Shown here piece after piece: positions 46,259 through 58,102 of a DNA stretch of 64,000 nucleotides. A model generated the notes under the pieces. That model saw only the letters and a list, made by a program, of their open reading frames with translations. It did no database searches and was not told where the DNA came from. Source of the DNA: Cyathus striatus. Lineage: Eukaryota; Basidiomycota; Agaricomycetes; Agaricales; Nidulariaceae. Location: the NCBI GenBank assembly GCA_025738555.1, contig JAOVFP010000005.1, positions 3,286,001-3,350,000 on the forward strand, given 5' to 3'. Both the position numbers and the translations under genes were made by a program. The stretch's first letter is position 1; every line of letters starts with the position of its first letter.

Positions 46259-48812
46259 GGTGGTGTGACGCGACAGAGGATGTGTCACGGGTTGAAAACG
46301 CGGGTCAAGTTTCTGCTAACTCCGCTCTGAGAGACTGGGACGCTTTTGCCGACCCGTCTAAGACTCTCAACCTCTCTCAACTCACTCTCATCAAGTTGTG
46401 CCAACACTTCTACTCATTTTCGTACCTGGAACACCCAGATACGAGGCATTTTTTCCCTACTTCTGGCGCATAAGCCCCCTGTCAATGATTTGCATTCTTC
46501 ATCTAGTACAAACGCAAGTTGCGGATCATCCAACACATCGTCTAGTTATCAAAGACACTAGCAAATAAACCTTATACCAGCGGTATAGGCTGATAGCACA
46601 TACTCATACTTGAAGTTGCAGATAATCATACTGGAATCCAGAGAAGCAGTGACTTGCATAGACAAGCAAGATTTGAATGGGTCTTCGCCTGCCTTTACAC
46701 ACCTCTGGGCTCAGAAGCGAAGAGGACATCTGAAACACTTTCTCTTGCTCGTTGTTGTTCAGGCTATCATGCCTACTATTTGGATCGACGAGTAGTTGAT
46801 CCGCTTTCTAACTGGTTGTAGACAGGTAACTACATACAAACGATCGCGCATTCTCCCCGTTTGCATTGAGCAACGCGTAAACGCCTGCTTCACTATCGCT
46901 ATCCATATGCAGCAAGATTAATCATCAAATACCTGGTATTCAGCTTATTGCCTGGTCGCGATCATCTAAGCTCCGCATGACGCTAGAGCAATCGGTAAAA
47001 TTTCTCTGTACAGTGGAAGCTTTGTGTTTCTATTGGGGCTAGAATAGAGCCAGTTGTTCGGCGCAACCCCTCTCAATACCTAACGACCAACTGGTACCTT
47101 GTCTGCGATTAAACACATCCACGGGATCGACATCTACCCTGGACTTGTAGAAAGTTAAATATTGCACTCTTAGTAGACGGCCGACATGGTGACATCGTTC
47201 CCCCGTAACCACTGGCATCAGGCTAGTGCTCAAGACCGTCCCGCTTGTCGATATCTCATTTCCACTCTGAATAACCTGGACGCAGGCAGTATGACATATA
47301 AATGACGTACGGGGCATGTCAACGAGGTTGTGCAACACGACCTTGGGTCCGACGCGGAAAAAGCTATTCACCTCCAAGGACATGGTCCAGATACCTACCT
47401 ACCACTTCAAATCAAAGCCTGCCGTAACAATCTCATCTCTAACTCTCTCTCTACTTGGTAACTATGTTAGCCGCCACAGAACCATCCCCTTGTACGTTAC
47501 CTGAGGCACTTGAACTGGATCCGCCTGGACTTCGGGTTGAGCAAATCGCTGTTTTGCTCGCTGAGAGCTTAGGGTACTTTCGTGAAACAGATAGATGCTT
47601 ATGGGCAATTAAGTTCTAGGATTGATTGCTCTAGTAGTAACACTATGCCCGTCGACGCCTATCAAGAATGGAATAGAACGTTTCGGATGGTCTTGTGGGA
47701 CGTGTAATTTTTGTTGCGAGGTTAGTTGGAACTATCTGTTTTCTCCAACGCAGATTTTCCGTGTTCGTAGGAAATGACAATGCCGAAAACATGGAGATTA
47801 AAATATTAATCTTTAGTACTCTCTGTGGCCATCGACGCCTATTAGGAATGGAATAACGACAAAGGTTTCGTTAACGGTAAATTTTCTCCCAGTAGCTACT
47901 TAGGCGTAGCTATCTCACTGTCAGCCTACTCCCGCTGGAGTTATTCAGATCGCTTGTCCATGGGCTTATTCTCGAGAATTGACGTAGAAGATTATCAACT
48001 GCAAAGATTCGCGTTACTGAGCAAATCTTGTATTTGAATCCGTAGCTTCTGCTAAAAGGGATTTTCTTTTTCCCGGTGCTTGAAGTAGCTATAGCATTCC
48101 CCAATGCAGCATATTGCCGGGAAGTACTAATATGTATCCGCACACTATAGTTCAAACTTCAACGTGCTATGCCCAATCTTGCAACAAATAGACACGATTA
48201 AGACAAACCATTTTGCTTTCTGAAGCTCAAATAATCCTTATCGTTAGTTACCAGCGCTAATCGGCCGTCAGCCTGACCCGCCTCCCCGTCATCTGTCTCG
48301 TTAAGTATACTCGCGCTACACGGTGCCGACAGACTAAACTCCCTCGTAACTGTAAAACAGAAATCACCCTACCAAACCGCATTGTCCCAAAGACACAGCT
48401 TGCCAGTGCCACCTCAAACAATAACGTCACCATTCAATCAAAAAGAGTTGCAGAGAGTGCCGGGTATTATCAACGGACATCAAAGAAACACACCAACCAT
48501 CCAAGAAATGCTCAACAACATAAACAGTGCAAAGTAACAAGAAACAAAAGAAGAAAACGAGACGCATCCATACTGCATACGCACAATATTAATGTAAAAA
48601 TCGTCCAGCAGAAAAGACACATGAAAAACTGAGAGCGTACAAGCGAGTGTGGGTAATAGCGTACGGATCAGGATCAGTAAGAAAGAAGCTTAGAAACGGG
48701 CAAGGAGGCAAGGGGGTATCAATCGAGGTTTTCGGGGGTGCCACTACCCCTCGGAGGAATCTTGTACAGCGGAACAGGAAAATATCAAGGAAGGAAGCAG
48801 AGGGAAAAGCGA
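46259..48812. other. Long intergenic, no gene supported
   Basis: About 2.55 kb. A minus frame at 47039-47383 (114 codons) has no recognisable motif. A short sequence (cgacgcctat followed by gaatggaata) recurs near 47652 and 47832, about 180 bases apart, a weak trace of repetition. The promoter of MRPL37 lies at the left end. Confidence 0.4.
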
Positions 48813-50462
48813 TTACTGCTGTTGTTGCTGAGCCGCGGGCCGCTGGTTGACGCCTTCCTTGAGTGCCAAGAGCTGCTTCGAGCGGAACGCCTCGTAGTGG
48901 ATCTGGGCCGTCGTCTCGATGAGGTCTTGTAAGTGCGTTCTGTGGATTGCAAGAGTCAGTTAGGAGACATTGCACAGCGGAAGAGAGGTCGACGCCGAAC
49001 GTGGATATCCAGCCCCGAAGACATGATTTATGAATCCCGCCGAATGTCGGCAGAACAGAAAACTAAACAAGCAACTCACCTAAGGAGGAAGTTGCGGAGG
49101 TGGACAAACTCGCAGTGGTTGGAGTCTTCAACGTTGACTACACCCCAGCGGTTCCTGCGACCGCGAACGGACTTGCCCTCGATGATGACGTTTTGCTCTG
49201 AGCCAACAACGGCGAAGGGGACAGTGCTCTGTAAAACATAATATGGTTGGTAAGTCGTAACAAGAGTGCGGAGAGACATACCCGGATAATGTGGTTAAGC
49301 TGGACCTCCTCTTCCTCGTCCTCATCCGTATCAAAGGGATAAAGGCGGATATTATTGTACACCAACTCCTCCCGAATCTACATTCCCATCAGCCTCCGCC
49401 TGTACCAAAGAAACAAAACAAAAACGAACCTTAACTTTGAACCTCTCCCTCTCATCAAATGTCAAACTATCGCTCTTCGCAATAACGGGAACAACATTCA
49501 CGACCTCGCTGAGCTTCTTCATCACAATGACATCAATGGGACGGAGAGCGTGGCCAGTGGGGTTGATGAAGTAGAGACAGCAGTGGATGCGGGTGTCTTG
49601 GATGTAGCGGTCGCGCATGGCTGTGAGCTCTTTGCGGAGGTAGGCGCTGTGTTGGTCTTTGATGTACTTGATGATCGGGTCCCAGCTGACATGCGTAGGT
49701 AAGAAAATTGCGATAGGGGGAAGGAGTAAGGAGCGTACCATCCTTCGTTGTTGACCTGGTCTCCGTAGCCTGGTGTGTCGACGATGTTCAGACGGAGTTT
49801 CACACCGTTCTCGACGATAACTGTGGAGAGAGCGTAAGCAGCGAGTTGGATAGATATTGCAGAGGGCAAAACTGTGCAGACGGGAACGGAAAGAACGCAG
49901 AGGGATTATGAAACGCGAAAGCGAAAAGAAGCACGGTAGTTACAGGGGGTGGTGGGTTGTTTGGCAAGCAAAGGGTTTGTGTTCGGGGGTAGAGAGGGGA
50001 GTAACGTACCATGTGAGACGGCTTGAATCTCTGTGGTCTGCCTTACGGGCTCGTCAGAGGCGAAACGGCCCTTTGAGTCGATGAGGTGGGACGCGAAGAT
50101 GGTATTGATGAGGGTGGACTTGCCGAGCCCCGTTTGGCCTGAAAAGAAAACGGTGGTGAGCTTGTGAGTTCATAAACATAAGCTCGAGGCAGGAGCAGAG
50201 ATTGAAAGGGAAAGGAAGGCATGAGAACTGTACGCGGATAGGAAAGACGAAGGGTGGATACGTGTGCTGGATTAGGGCCAGCGAAGAGGGGCAGGGAAGG
50301 CGGGGAGAAAAAGTTTATGATTATGATTTTTGGGATGGGTGGCTCACCGACGACGATGACATTGAACTGGAAACCGCGCTTCAAGAGCTTATGCTCGATC
50401 TGCTGCGTGATGGAGTCGAATCCAACATAGGATTCCGCGCGGATTTCTTCCGAGACCGACAT
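48813..50462 (-). CDS. CDC10: Septin, Cdc10 group
   Basis: Seven exons in coding order: 50462-50348, 50138-50010, 49820-49739, 49685-49430, 49377-49282, 49228-49080, 48939-48813. They give 317 aa. Septins are GTP-binding proteins that polymerise into filaments and rings at septa and bud or clamp necks. The G1 P-loop GQTGLGKS is at 39-46, followed by G3 DTPGYGD, NNEGCWDPI, and G4 AKSD; the septin unique element ends in VEDSNHCEFVHLRNFLLRTHLQDL. The short N-terminus and the absence of a C-terminal coiled coil (end RPAAQQQQ) place it with Cdc10 rather than Cdc3, Cdc11 or Cdc12. The first two introns are long for this window (209 and 189 nt), the others 52 to 140. Confidence 0.94.
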
Positions 50463-51261
50463 TTTGCGAGGTAGTCTGTAGGATTTGTGAGATTTTGTGG
50501 GATTTTGTGGGGGATGGGCTTACAGGAAAAGAGAGACGGGGAAGGAGTGGAGGGTGGGGGAGACGGAGAGACAGAGACGTCGTCGTGCAACTAATAAATT
50601 CCATCAACAACCCGCCCAATCGAAATTTGGCTGGCACAAACACGGGTATACAACACATGTGGCATTCTCATCCACTTCCTCTGTCTCAGAGAACTTCCGT
50701 TGCAATGACTACCGATGCTTATTCCTCCAGTCTGCTATGGTCTCTATTTCATTCTTTTCCATCTTTTTAACGCAGCACACATCCACAGCTCTTTCTCTCT
50801 CCTCTAAATCTCTCTCAATACTGCATCCCCTGTTAGGGGGCCAGCGAACAGGTACACCATAATTCCTGCCACTCACTCCAACTGCTCACATTACCCGCTA
50901 CGTAGCCCCTACCAGGCGTCACTAGTTCACTCCTAAGAGTAAGCCGCTGAAAGAATCCAACCTGTCACATTACATCTATTGCACAATGAGCGAATGTACC
51001 GTATACCCATGCTTTTTATACACCTATGTTCTTCATTCTTTTCTTCTTCTCCTTCCCACCAAAAATATCCCACAACTCCCACATCCCGCAACGCACCCGC
51101 TCTAAGAAAAGGTAAAAGGGAATCGCACTGCGTTCGGGGGTCTTGCCTTGCTTCCTTCTTCCGTTCATTCAGAGTCTTTAAAGTTCAGATCCCAACCTAA
51201 AAATAAGTAACAAAAAACAGAAAAAAAACAAGCATCTCAGTATATATATTCGAATAACACA
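50463..51261. other. Intergenic, CDC10 promoter side
   Basis: About 800 bases between the 5' end of CDC10 and the 3' end of AHA1 (both minus strand). Just upstream of the CDC10 ATG are two direct copies of gggattttgtggg-type sequence; otherwise nothing was recognised. Confidence 0.45.
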
Positions 51262-52856
51262 TTACGTCGAGGAAGAATAGGAAGAGAGGTAGGGTATAGC
51301 AAATGCTGCGCCGAGCACCAGCACTGCGATCAGTATAGCTGAGGCGACATTTCTGCTGCTTGGAGCAGGCCTAGCCTTGCTCGAAGCCCGCTCCCGTTCC
51401 AGGTAGGAGGAAGAGTATACTGGTTCGGTAGGGAGAAGGTATACGTACCCGATTGATTTGAAGCCGTGAATGCTAGAAACGTCGTAGTTGGTATCAACCC
51501 AGAAGAATAGAGAAAGTAGCTGGACTTACTAGTATCCCTCAATGTTCCGCTTGATCTCGTCCTGCATGCCGAGAGGCACACCTGAGAGGTGGAACGTCAC
51601 CTTTGTCGAATCAGAGGATTGGTCGAGGGTTGTGGTGAGCGTTGCATCGTGTCCTGCAAAGGAGGAAATGAGTATCAGTAAACAGCTCTAGGTCCGCAAT
51701 GAAAGAAACCCGCGATGAGATAGGTCTCATTATGCCGCTTCTTCATCTCATATACGCGGGGAAGTCGAAATGGCAACTTACCAGATGGCCACGTTGGGCT
51801 CTGCAACGACCATGTCTGTACAATCTCCTTCGGTGGCGTCAGGGAAACATACTTGCCCTTCACGCCACCTCCAAAGAGGGAGTACTCTGCCCCAGCCTCT
51901 GGTTTCGACTAAACAAACACCAAAAAAAAAAATGAACGTCAGTTAAATAAAAGCCTCATGTAGCTATGAATCAATCACACCTGAGCAGGCGCCCTCGTCC
52001 ACGCTGGAATCCTCTTCTCATCCGTAAGCAAGCTGAATAGGTCGTCTGCCGAGGCCTGAAAGTTTCCATCGACGACTACAGTAGTCGTGTTAACAGCCTT
52101 CGGCGCCTTCTTCACAGCAGGTACTGCTCCTGCCGTCTTTGCTGCTGCTGTTGCAGAGGCATTGGCAACGGGAGTGGAACTGCGAGTGTTGTCGGCGCTG
52201 ACTTGGATATCCCTTCCGTGTGTCTCGATCATGGCGGCGGGGAAGGCGGCGAGTTTCTCTTCGATTAGCGCTGGAAAGCGGGACTTGGCGAGGTCGAAGA
52301 GGGAGTTGACTTCCGGTGAGCGTGTGGTGCCGAGTGACCACTCGTACTGTCAATACAGGAATTCAGATCCAACTCGTGTCCAAAGCAAGAAATGACCGTA
52401 CGACATAGTCTGTAAGGCCGTCGCAGATGATTTCATGGGACACCTCGGGGATGGTCACTGTTCCTTTCACTTCTGTCCCATCGCTTGCTGTTCCTTCCCA
52501 GTTCATGGTCACTTTGCAGTCAAAAATGGTAATAAGCCTGTGGGGGTGCGCATGCCATAACGATAATACACGATGACATGAAGGGCATCATGAGAGCAGC
52601 ACGAGAACATAGATGGTGGCCAGTCAGCTTTGCTGCTAATTAAAAGCTGCAAGGGAAGGCTCACGTACTTGGATTTTCGCTGGCCAAGTTCGATATCCCC
52701 ATCGACATCGTTGACTTTCGAGATGGAAACGATTTCGCCTTCTTTATCGCCCGTGACGGAGATGGAGGTGAGCTCTTGCTCGAACCACTGGGTTCCCCAT
52801 CGCGTGACGTTTTTGTTCTTCCAGTGCCAGTTTGCGGTAGATGGTGGGAGAGCCAT
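51262..52856 (-). CDS. AHA1: Activator of Hsp90 ATPase, with C-terminal membrane segment
   Basis: Six exons in coding order: 52856-52669, 52537-52402, 52346-51981, 51908-51782, 51653-51530, 51472-51262. They give 383 aa in one frame. AHA1 binds Hsp90 and stimulates its ATP hydrolysis. The N-terminal domain (NWHWKNKNVTRWGTQWF, then DGDIELGQRKSKLITIFD and YEWSLGTTRSPE) and the C-terminal START-like domain (FSLLTDEKRIPAWTRAPAQ, FGGGVKGKY, IVQTWSLQSPTWPSG, VPLGMQDEIKRNIEGYY) are complete, separated by an Ala/Val-rich linker. After IHGFKSIGYVY, where family members normally end, the frame continues through a polar linker into a predicted helix at about 356-376 and ends SSYSSST. This would be a tail anchor. 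An alternative intron from 51449 (GTACGT) would shorten the linker but still keep the helix in frame. Confidence 0.9.
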
Positions 52857-55800
52857 GGTATGTTATTTGCGAGAAAGAGAGTAAAAAATGGGGAGATGAG
52901 ATTAACGATAGATTAGAAGGAAGAGAGAGTAGTATTTGCTGTAAATGAAATGAGATTTACAACTTTCGCGACCCAAAGCCAAATCAAAATTATTTATTTG
53001 CCGTCCGCGTCGCTTTCTACAACCTTCCAGCTCTTTCTCTGCCCGTTATGGCTCCTCGTTCCACCGTCTACTCACTTGTCTGCTATCCTACATCGTAAAC
53101 ATCTCGGACGGCGCCTAATACTTATCTTGCATCTCGAGGAGATATAGGAGCGCTGAAAGAGATATCCACCGAATTCACCGACTCGGATACTTATCCAGGC
53201 ATTTACGAGATGAACAACGCGGAAGGAAGGGAAGCTGGAAATTATGCTATAATACCTCCCACATTATGAACATGAACCTCTCGGACAACGCAGAAAAACT
53301 CTCCTTGACAAACAATATTCGGCTCGGGATCGCGCGCATTTCAATGGCATTTCTGTTTCGTCTTCATTGACCGCAGCTTGCGGACATAGAAGCTAAGAAT
53401 GAAGGGGCTCACATGTTTCAAAAACATTCGTATGTCCCCACCACTGTCAGTTCTGTCAACATCGTTTTTTTTTTGTTTTGTTTCTGTCAGATAACCTTTG
53501 CAATACACATATCCTGCTTTTGTGCTCCATTCGACCTTCGCCATTTTGCGGTATTTCATATTAAATGCTGTAATAGCAGTGGAATGTCGCGGTTGCACAA
53601 GATTGTGCGACCATACATAGTGCCTTTCCCCTAACTGGCACCTGGCGAAAAGGTCCATCCCTTCTCGGACATATCGTCATGTCGTCGCTAGTCCAGGATG
53701 ACGAACGAGATGACACGTTTTCTTTCCAAACTTTTTTTTAGATTTGCTAATAACAGTGTTTCATTAGCTACAAATACCTTCTTTTCTCATTCATGAGCCT
53801 GTGTTCTTCGAGGGAGGCGACATCTATGGATAAATTGTTCCCGCGATATTCCGTGAACCATTGGGTAACAAACTAGAGGTGATTTTGCACACTGTTTCCG
53901 CAAGCTCTTACGGGACCTAGCTTCGTTATCTCCTGCGTAGTACCATGCAGCGCCCAATATTGACTTACAGGCTAACGGGCAAACTTTAGACACCGTTGGG
54001 ATCGCTCGCCGGCCCCCTGAAGTGTTATATACGTATCCACGACGGTCTTAGCTTTTAGCGATATGAATGATTGATTATCTTTCTCCATCTTTTTCGCTGA
54101 TCCAGATACATATTGTGCATCCTGGCTTGGTTTAAAGACCCCTTAGTGGAGCTCTACGAAATGATTTTCAAACGCATGGAGAGTACAGGTACGAACCACA
54201 TGAGTCACTGTCAACGGTTGTGATAACTGTGCAACGTGGTGGCCTTCATGTTGCTCTTTGTACGTTCCTTTTCCCCTGTTGTTCGGACGTCCCTTGCTCA
54301 TATATTCCGGTAATCACCTCGTTATCCAGCTCCGTAGCTCAGCTGTCCAGGATTTGTGGCTTGTTGTGGGTATATGATATTTCGTACATTCCGTACAGGA
54401 AACATCAGACTCAGTGGCTCCACCAACATGCACCTGCAATATCTCCGCTACCCGTACTTATTGTCGTATTATCCCGTCAACATATTTCGACAGATGTTAA
54501 TCAACCACCCTACGTTTGGCAGAAATAACGGCATGCCGCAGGCTAAGTCCGCCAGAACTGTCTCCTGAAACTCCGAGGAGGAGATGCATATTGTGTACAT
54601 GCATCTAATTAAATTTGCCTTCCTCAAAAAAATCCTTGCTCTACCAAAATTTACTAGGACAAGAGCTCAGCAAGATATGTATGGAGAGCTGATCTCTTGC
54701 ACCCCATTTTCCTATTCCCATGCCTTGAAGCTTCAAGCAGCTGACAGGATTTTCGCTGTGATCTGCAGTTTCGTGTCGCGGACCCGCGGTTTCTTTCTCC
54801 ACAGAAGGAATCTATCACACACGCTCCGTGTTCCGGACTTCTGCTGAGACAAGAAAAAACAAACCTTCGATCTCTGTCCCCGTTTAGCCGAGCTCTTTTG
54901 TCTCGAGTCACTTGAGATTCTCATGCCTTCACGCGATGGCTATTGATTTCAGGTAAGCTGCTGAACGATACCATCGTTATGGAGGTTTATCTAATCGAGA
55001 ACAAAAAAAAACCAGGCCCGAAGCCCGTATCTCCCATTATCCCCCTTGAATCAAGATTGCAACTGTCGATTCTTGCCAACTTCTTGCTGCGAGAAAACGC
55101 GAAAACGTGACATCTACTGCGTCACGTTCCTGTGACAGTGACGACTTTCCGCACATTTCGCATTTCTGGACAACCGACGTCCTCTCTCGGTCCTCGAGAG
55201 CGCATTTATCCAGTCAGAACAGCGGGAAGTTACTTTCTTTGAAGACTACTGATTCGTAAGCCTGTACACTGTAAATTCGTCTGTCATAACGATACAAACT
55301 AAGCTGGATTTTGACTACCAGTAAACTTTTACTTGATTCGGTGGTGTTCCGTTCCGCCCATCTTTTTGGACGCTCAACCTTTTTATTCTAATTTACCGAA
55401 TCTTACGTTATCTGCATTCCGTCCGGTGTCATGCCTCACGCTCCGAAATCGTAAAAGTATGCAATGCCACCGGTTCTAACTTCAGGATTTGGGTCAATGG
55501 ATGCCTCGTTCCTCCCTATACTCAGGTGATAGCTCCCGGGTTACGACCAAAAATAATTAGTTCCTCCGGATCCTATTTTCAGTATATGTAATATGTAAGT
55601 GATCGTTCTCTAATTAGAATCGGCATCTACTGACATAAACCCCAAGAGATGCATATGTTGTAAAAACGCATACTCACCGAAGCCATATGGGAATGTCCTT
55701 TCAGTCTTTTTGTTCTGTACGGGTAGTTGATCTCATATATCAATTTCAATCTAATTCCGGTCTTGATTAGGCACGAGAAAACAGGCTTGAGGATGTTGCT

Positions 55801-56259
55801 TCTGGTGCTGTGGTGGCTCATGGACTCACTGAAACATACTCAAAACGTTCTGTACGCAGTGGATATTCCGGCATCTATTATTTTACGCTATTGTGGCTGA
55901 TTCCTATTTCGCGTTAAGACAAAATCTCAAGAAATTACGGGGACAAAACCATCCAATACTGTCCGACGTGAATGCTCGACCGCTTTGCTCCGAGAGCCCG
56001 ATTTACAGATTCAACTTCATTTGACCCTGGTGAACAACAAGAGCAAGTGAGGCGCATGTCTCACCACCGTGAAGGGGGAAAGAAGATCAATGTTGTATAG
56101 CTTCTTTAATTTTCTAATCAACTCGACCCCGAACCTTCCGGTAGAACATATAAGTATAACCTACTGTTAACTCGTATTATCCTCTCAGTGCACGCTCCAC
56201 CCCCCGTCAGGTCTCATCCCCCCTCCCCTATCAACCCTCCCCGCTACGTACAACTCATA
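52857..56259. other. Long intergenic, no gene supported
   Basis: About 3.4 kb between AHA1 and the terpene synthase. Short frames (for example 54220-54528) carry no family signal. An 8-base perfect inverted repeat (aacgtgac/gtcacgtt) lies at 55104-55128. No biosynthetic neighbour such as a P450 was found here. Confidence 0.45.
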
Positions 56260-57656
56260 ATGACTATCAGTGCTAAACCTACCTCCTTTATCCTTCCTGA
56301 CCTCGTCTCCCACTGCAAGTTTCCTCTTTCTTATCACCGAGAGGGCGATGAAGTTGCTCAACAATCTGTCAATTGGCTTGACTCTAACTGCCCTGATCTC
56401 AACGCCAAGCAACGACGTGCACTTCGAGGCCTCCAAGCTGGCGAGCTCACCGCTTATTGTTATCATACCGCTGCACCCGAACGCCTTCGCGTCGTCTCGG
56501 ATTTCATGAACTATCTCTTTCACCTGTAATTCTCTCCCCTATTCTTTTTTGCACGTGCATCAACTGACGGAAATAATCTATGTCTTATAGAGATAATATC
56601 AGTGATGGGATGATGACACGCGAGACAGATGTGCTCGCCGATGTAGTGATGAATGCCTTATGGTTCAGTGACCGTTATATGCACACCAAGGACCAGACCA
56701 AAGAAGAGCTGAACCCTGGGAAGCTTGCAAGAGAGTATGTACTTCATTTAGCTTTCGGCTCCTTCATGTGAAGTTTACCGTTCACTTCACAGCTTTTGGG
56801 CTCGATGTATCCCCGACTGCGGACCTGGTGCACAAGCACGCTTCAAGGAGACTCTGGAATTGTTCTTTGAGGCTGTCAATATCCAAACTCGAGCTCGTGA
56901 TGAAGGCGTAATCCCTGATCTCGAATCCTACATTGACGTTCGCAGAGATACTTCTGGTGAGGACTTTACGTTGCTCCTTACGTTCAACGCCGTACTTAAT
57001 CCGGCATCGTAGGTTGTAAGCCATGCTGGGCCCTTATTGAGTGCGTTTATCTCCCTCGTGCCTGATCTTCTTTTCCCTTACCTAATCCTCTGTAGATATG
57101 CTCTGGATATCGATCTACCCGATTTTGTAGTTGACCACCCAGTGATCGCCGCGCTTAACCAAGGTACCAATGATCTTGTTACATGGTCTAATGTATGTTT
57201 CCTTCTGCTCTGTTCCGCTTTCAGGTGACTTGACTGCCTCATGTAGGACATATTCTCGTACAATGTCGAGCAATCCCGCGGAGACACCCATAATATGATT
57301 GTCATTCTCATGAAGTATCATGGGCATTCACTTCAAAGCGCCGTAGATTACGTCGGGGACATTTGCTCTCAGACGATCAACACCTTCTGCGAGAACAAGA
57401 AAAAGCTACCGTCTTGGGGTTCCGAGATCGATAGTATGGTCGAGCGATATGTGCAGGGTCTTCAAGATTGGATCGTGGGGTAAGCCTTGTTCTAATAGTC
57501 TATTCTCTGACAGCAGCTTACGGACGGCAATCTAGTTCTCTTCACTGGAGTTTCCAAACCCACAGATACTTCGGGACGCAGGGTATGGAAGTCAAGAAAC
57601 ACAGAATCGTGAAACTGCTTCCGCTGCATGGCGACGTTGTTTCTGATATGAAATGA
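56260..57656 (+). CDS. Sesquiterpene synthase (class I terpene cyclase)
   Basis: Seven exons: 56260-56525, 56591-56734, 56793-56956, 57013-57040, 57096-57192, 57247-57479, 57536-57656. They give 350 aa, the usual length. The enzyme should cyclise farnesyl diphosphate after Mg-dependent ionisation, in the cytosol. The Asp-rich motif is DNISD at 90-94 (a DDxxD variant). The NSE triad NDIFSYNVE lies at 233-241, interrupted by an intron between Asn233 and Asp234. The diphosphate-sensor region is YIDVRRDTSG, and the RY pair is Arg321-Tyr322 in HRYFG. The N-terminus (FILPDLVSHCKFPLSYHRE) and HLDNISD resemble Agaricomycete synthases, perhaps of the delta-6-protoilludene clade (from memory, unproven). 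The start at 56260 is the first ATG; the longer frame needs GTG. Confidence 0.92.
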
Positions 57657-58102
57657 CCTTCAGGTTGTTTGTGCGGCACAGGATGAGGGCGAGACATGAT
57701 GGACTTGACGAGATGGCTGGATCGCTGCTACATTCGATTTCTGCAGCGTTTCAGTACAATATTATAAGCTTCGCGTTTCGGTTTTTATTTCAGTAACTTG
57801 CGTAGCAGTGAGATTGGCTACTAGTATGTATTTGCTATATCAGGGCTTGTAATTGTATATGAATGGAATCTAGAATGTGATATGAACGCACCTGGGAAGT
57901 CGATATGTCTTTAGGCTCGGGCTAGCCAATCAGTTGGAGCAAAGGAGTATATGTGGGTGTTCATTCCAAAAATAGCGTCACCTCATTAACGTCGTAAGGC
58001 CGATGACATCATTGGTTTGTGGCACTCATTTCACTTGAAATGTCTGGAGTAGGTCGCCTGACCTTTCCCATCCCCCGACCTTACGACCTCTTGTACACAC
58101 CC
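57657..58102. other. Intergenic, terpene synthase to DUF3429 gene
   Basis: About 445 bases. In-frame ATGs for the next gene also occur at 58040 and earlier, but the 58103 start gives the better mitochondrial presequence. Nothing else seen. Confidence 0.45.

Noticed and set aside
47039..47383. 114-codon minus-strand gene
   Set aside because: No family resemblance and no plausible splice extension.
49857..50474. Plus-strand ORFs overlapping CDC10
   Set aside because: They are antisense to septin exons and introns and have no independent support.
54220..54568. Plus-strand ORFs in the AHA1/terpene synthase gap
   Set aside because: Two overlapping frames of similar length, neither with a recognisable motif or splice partner.
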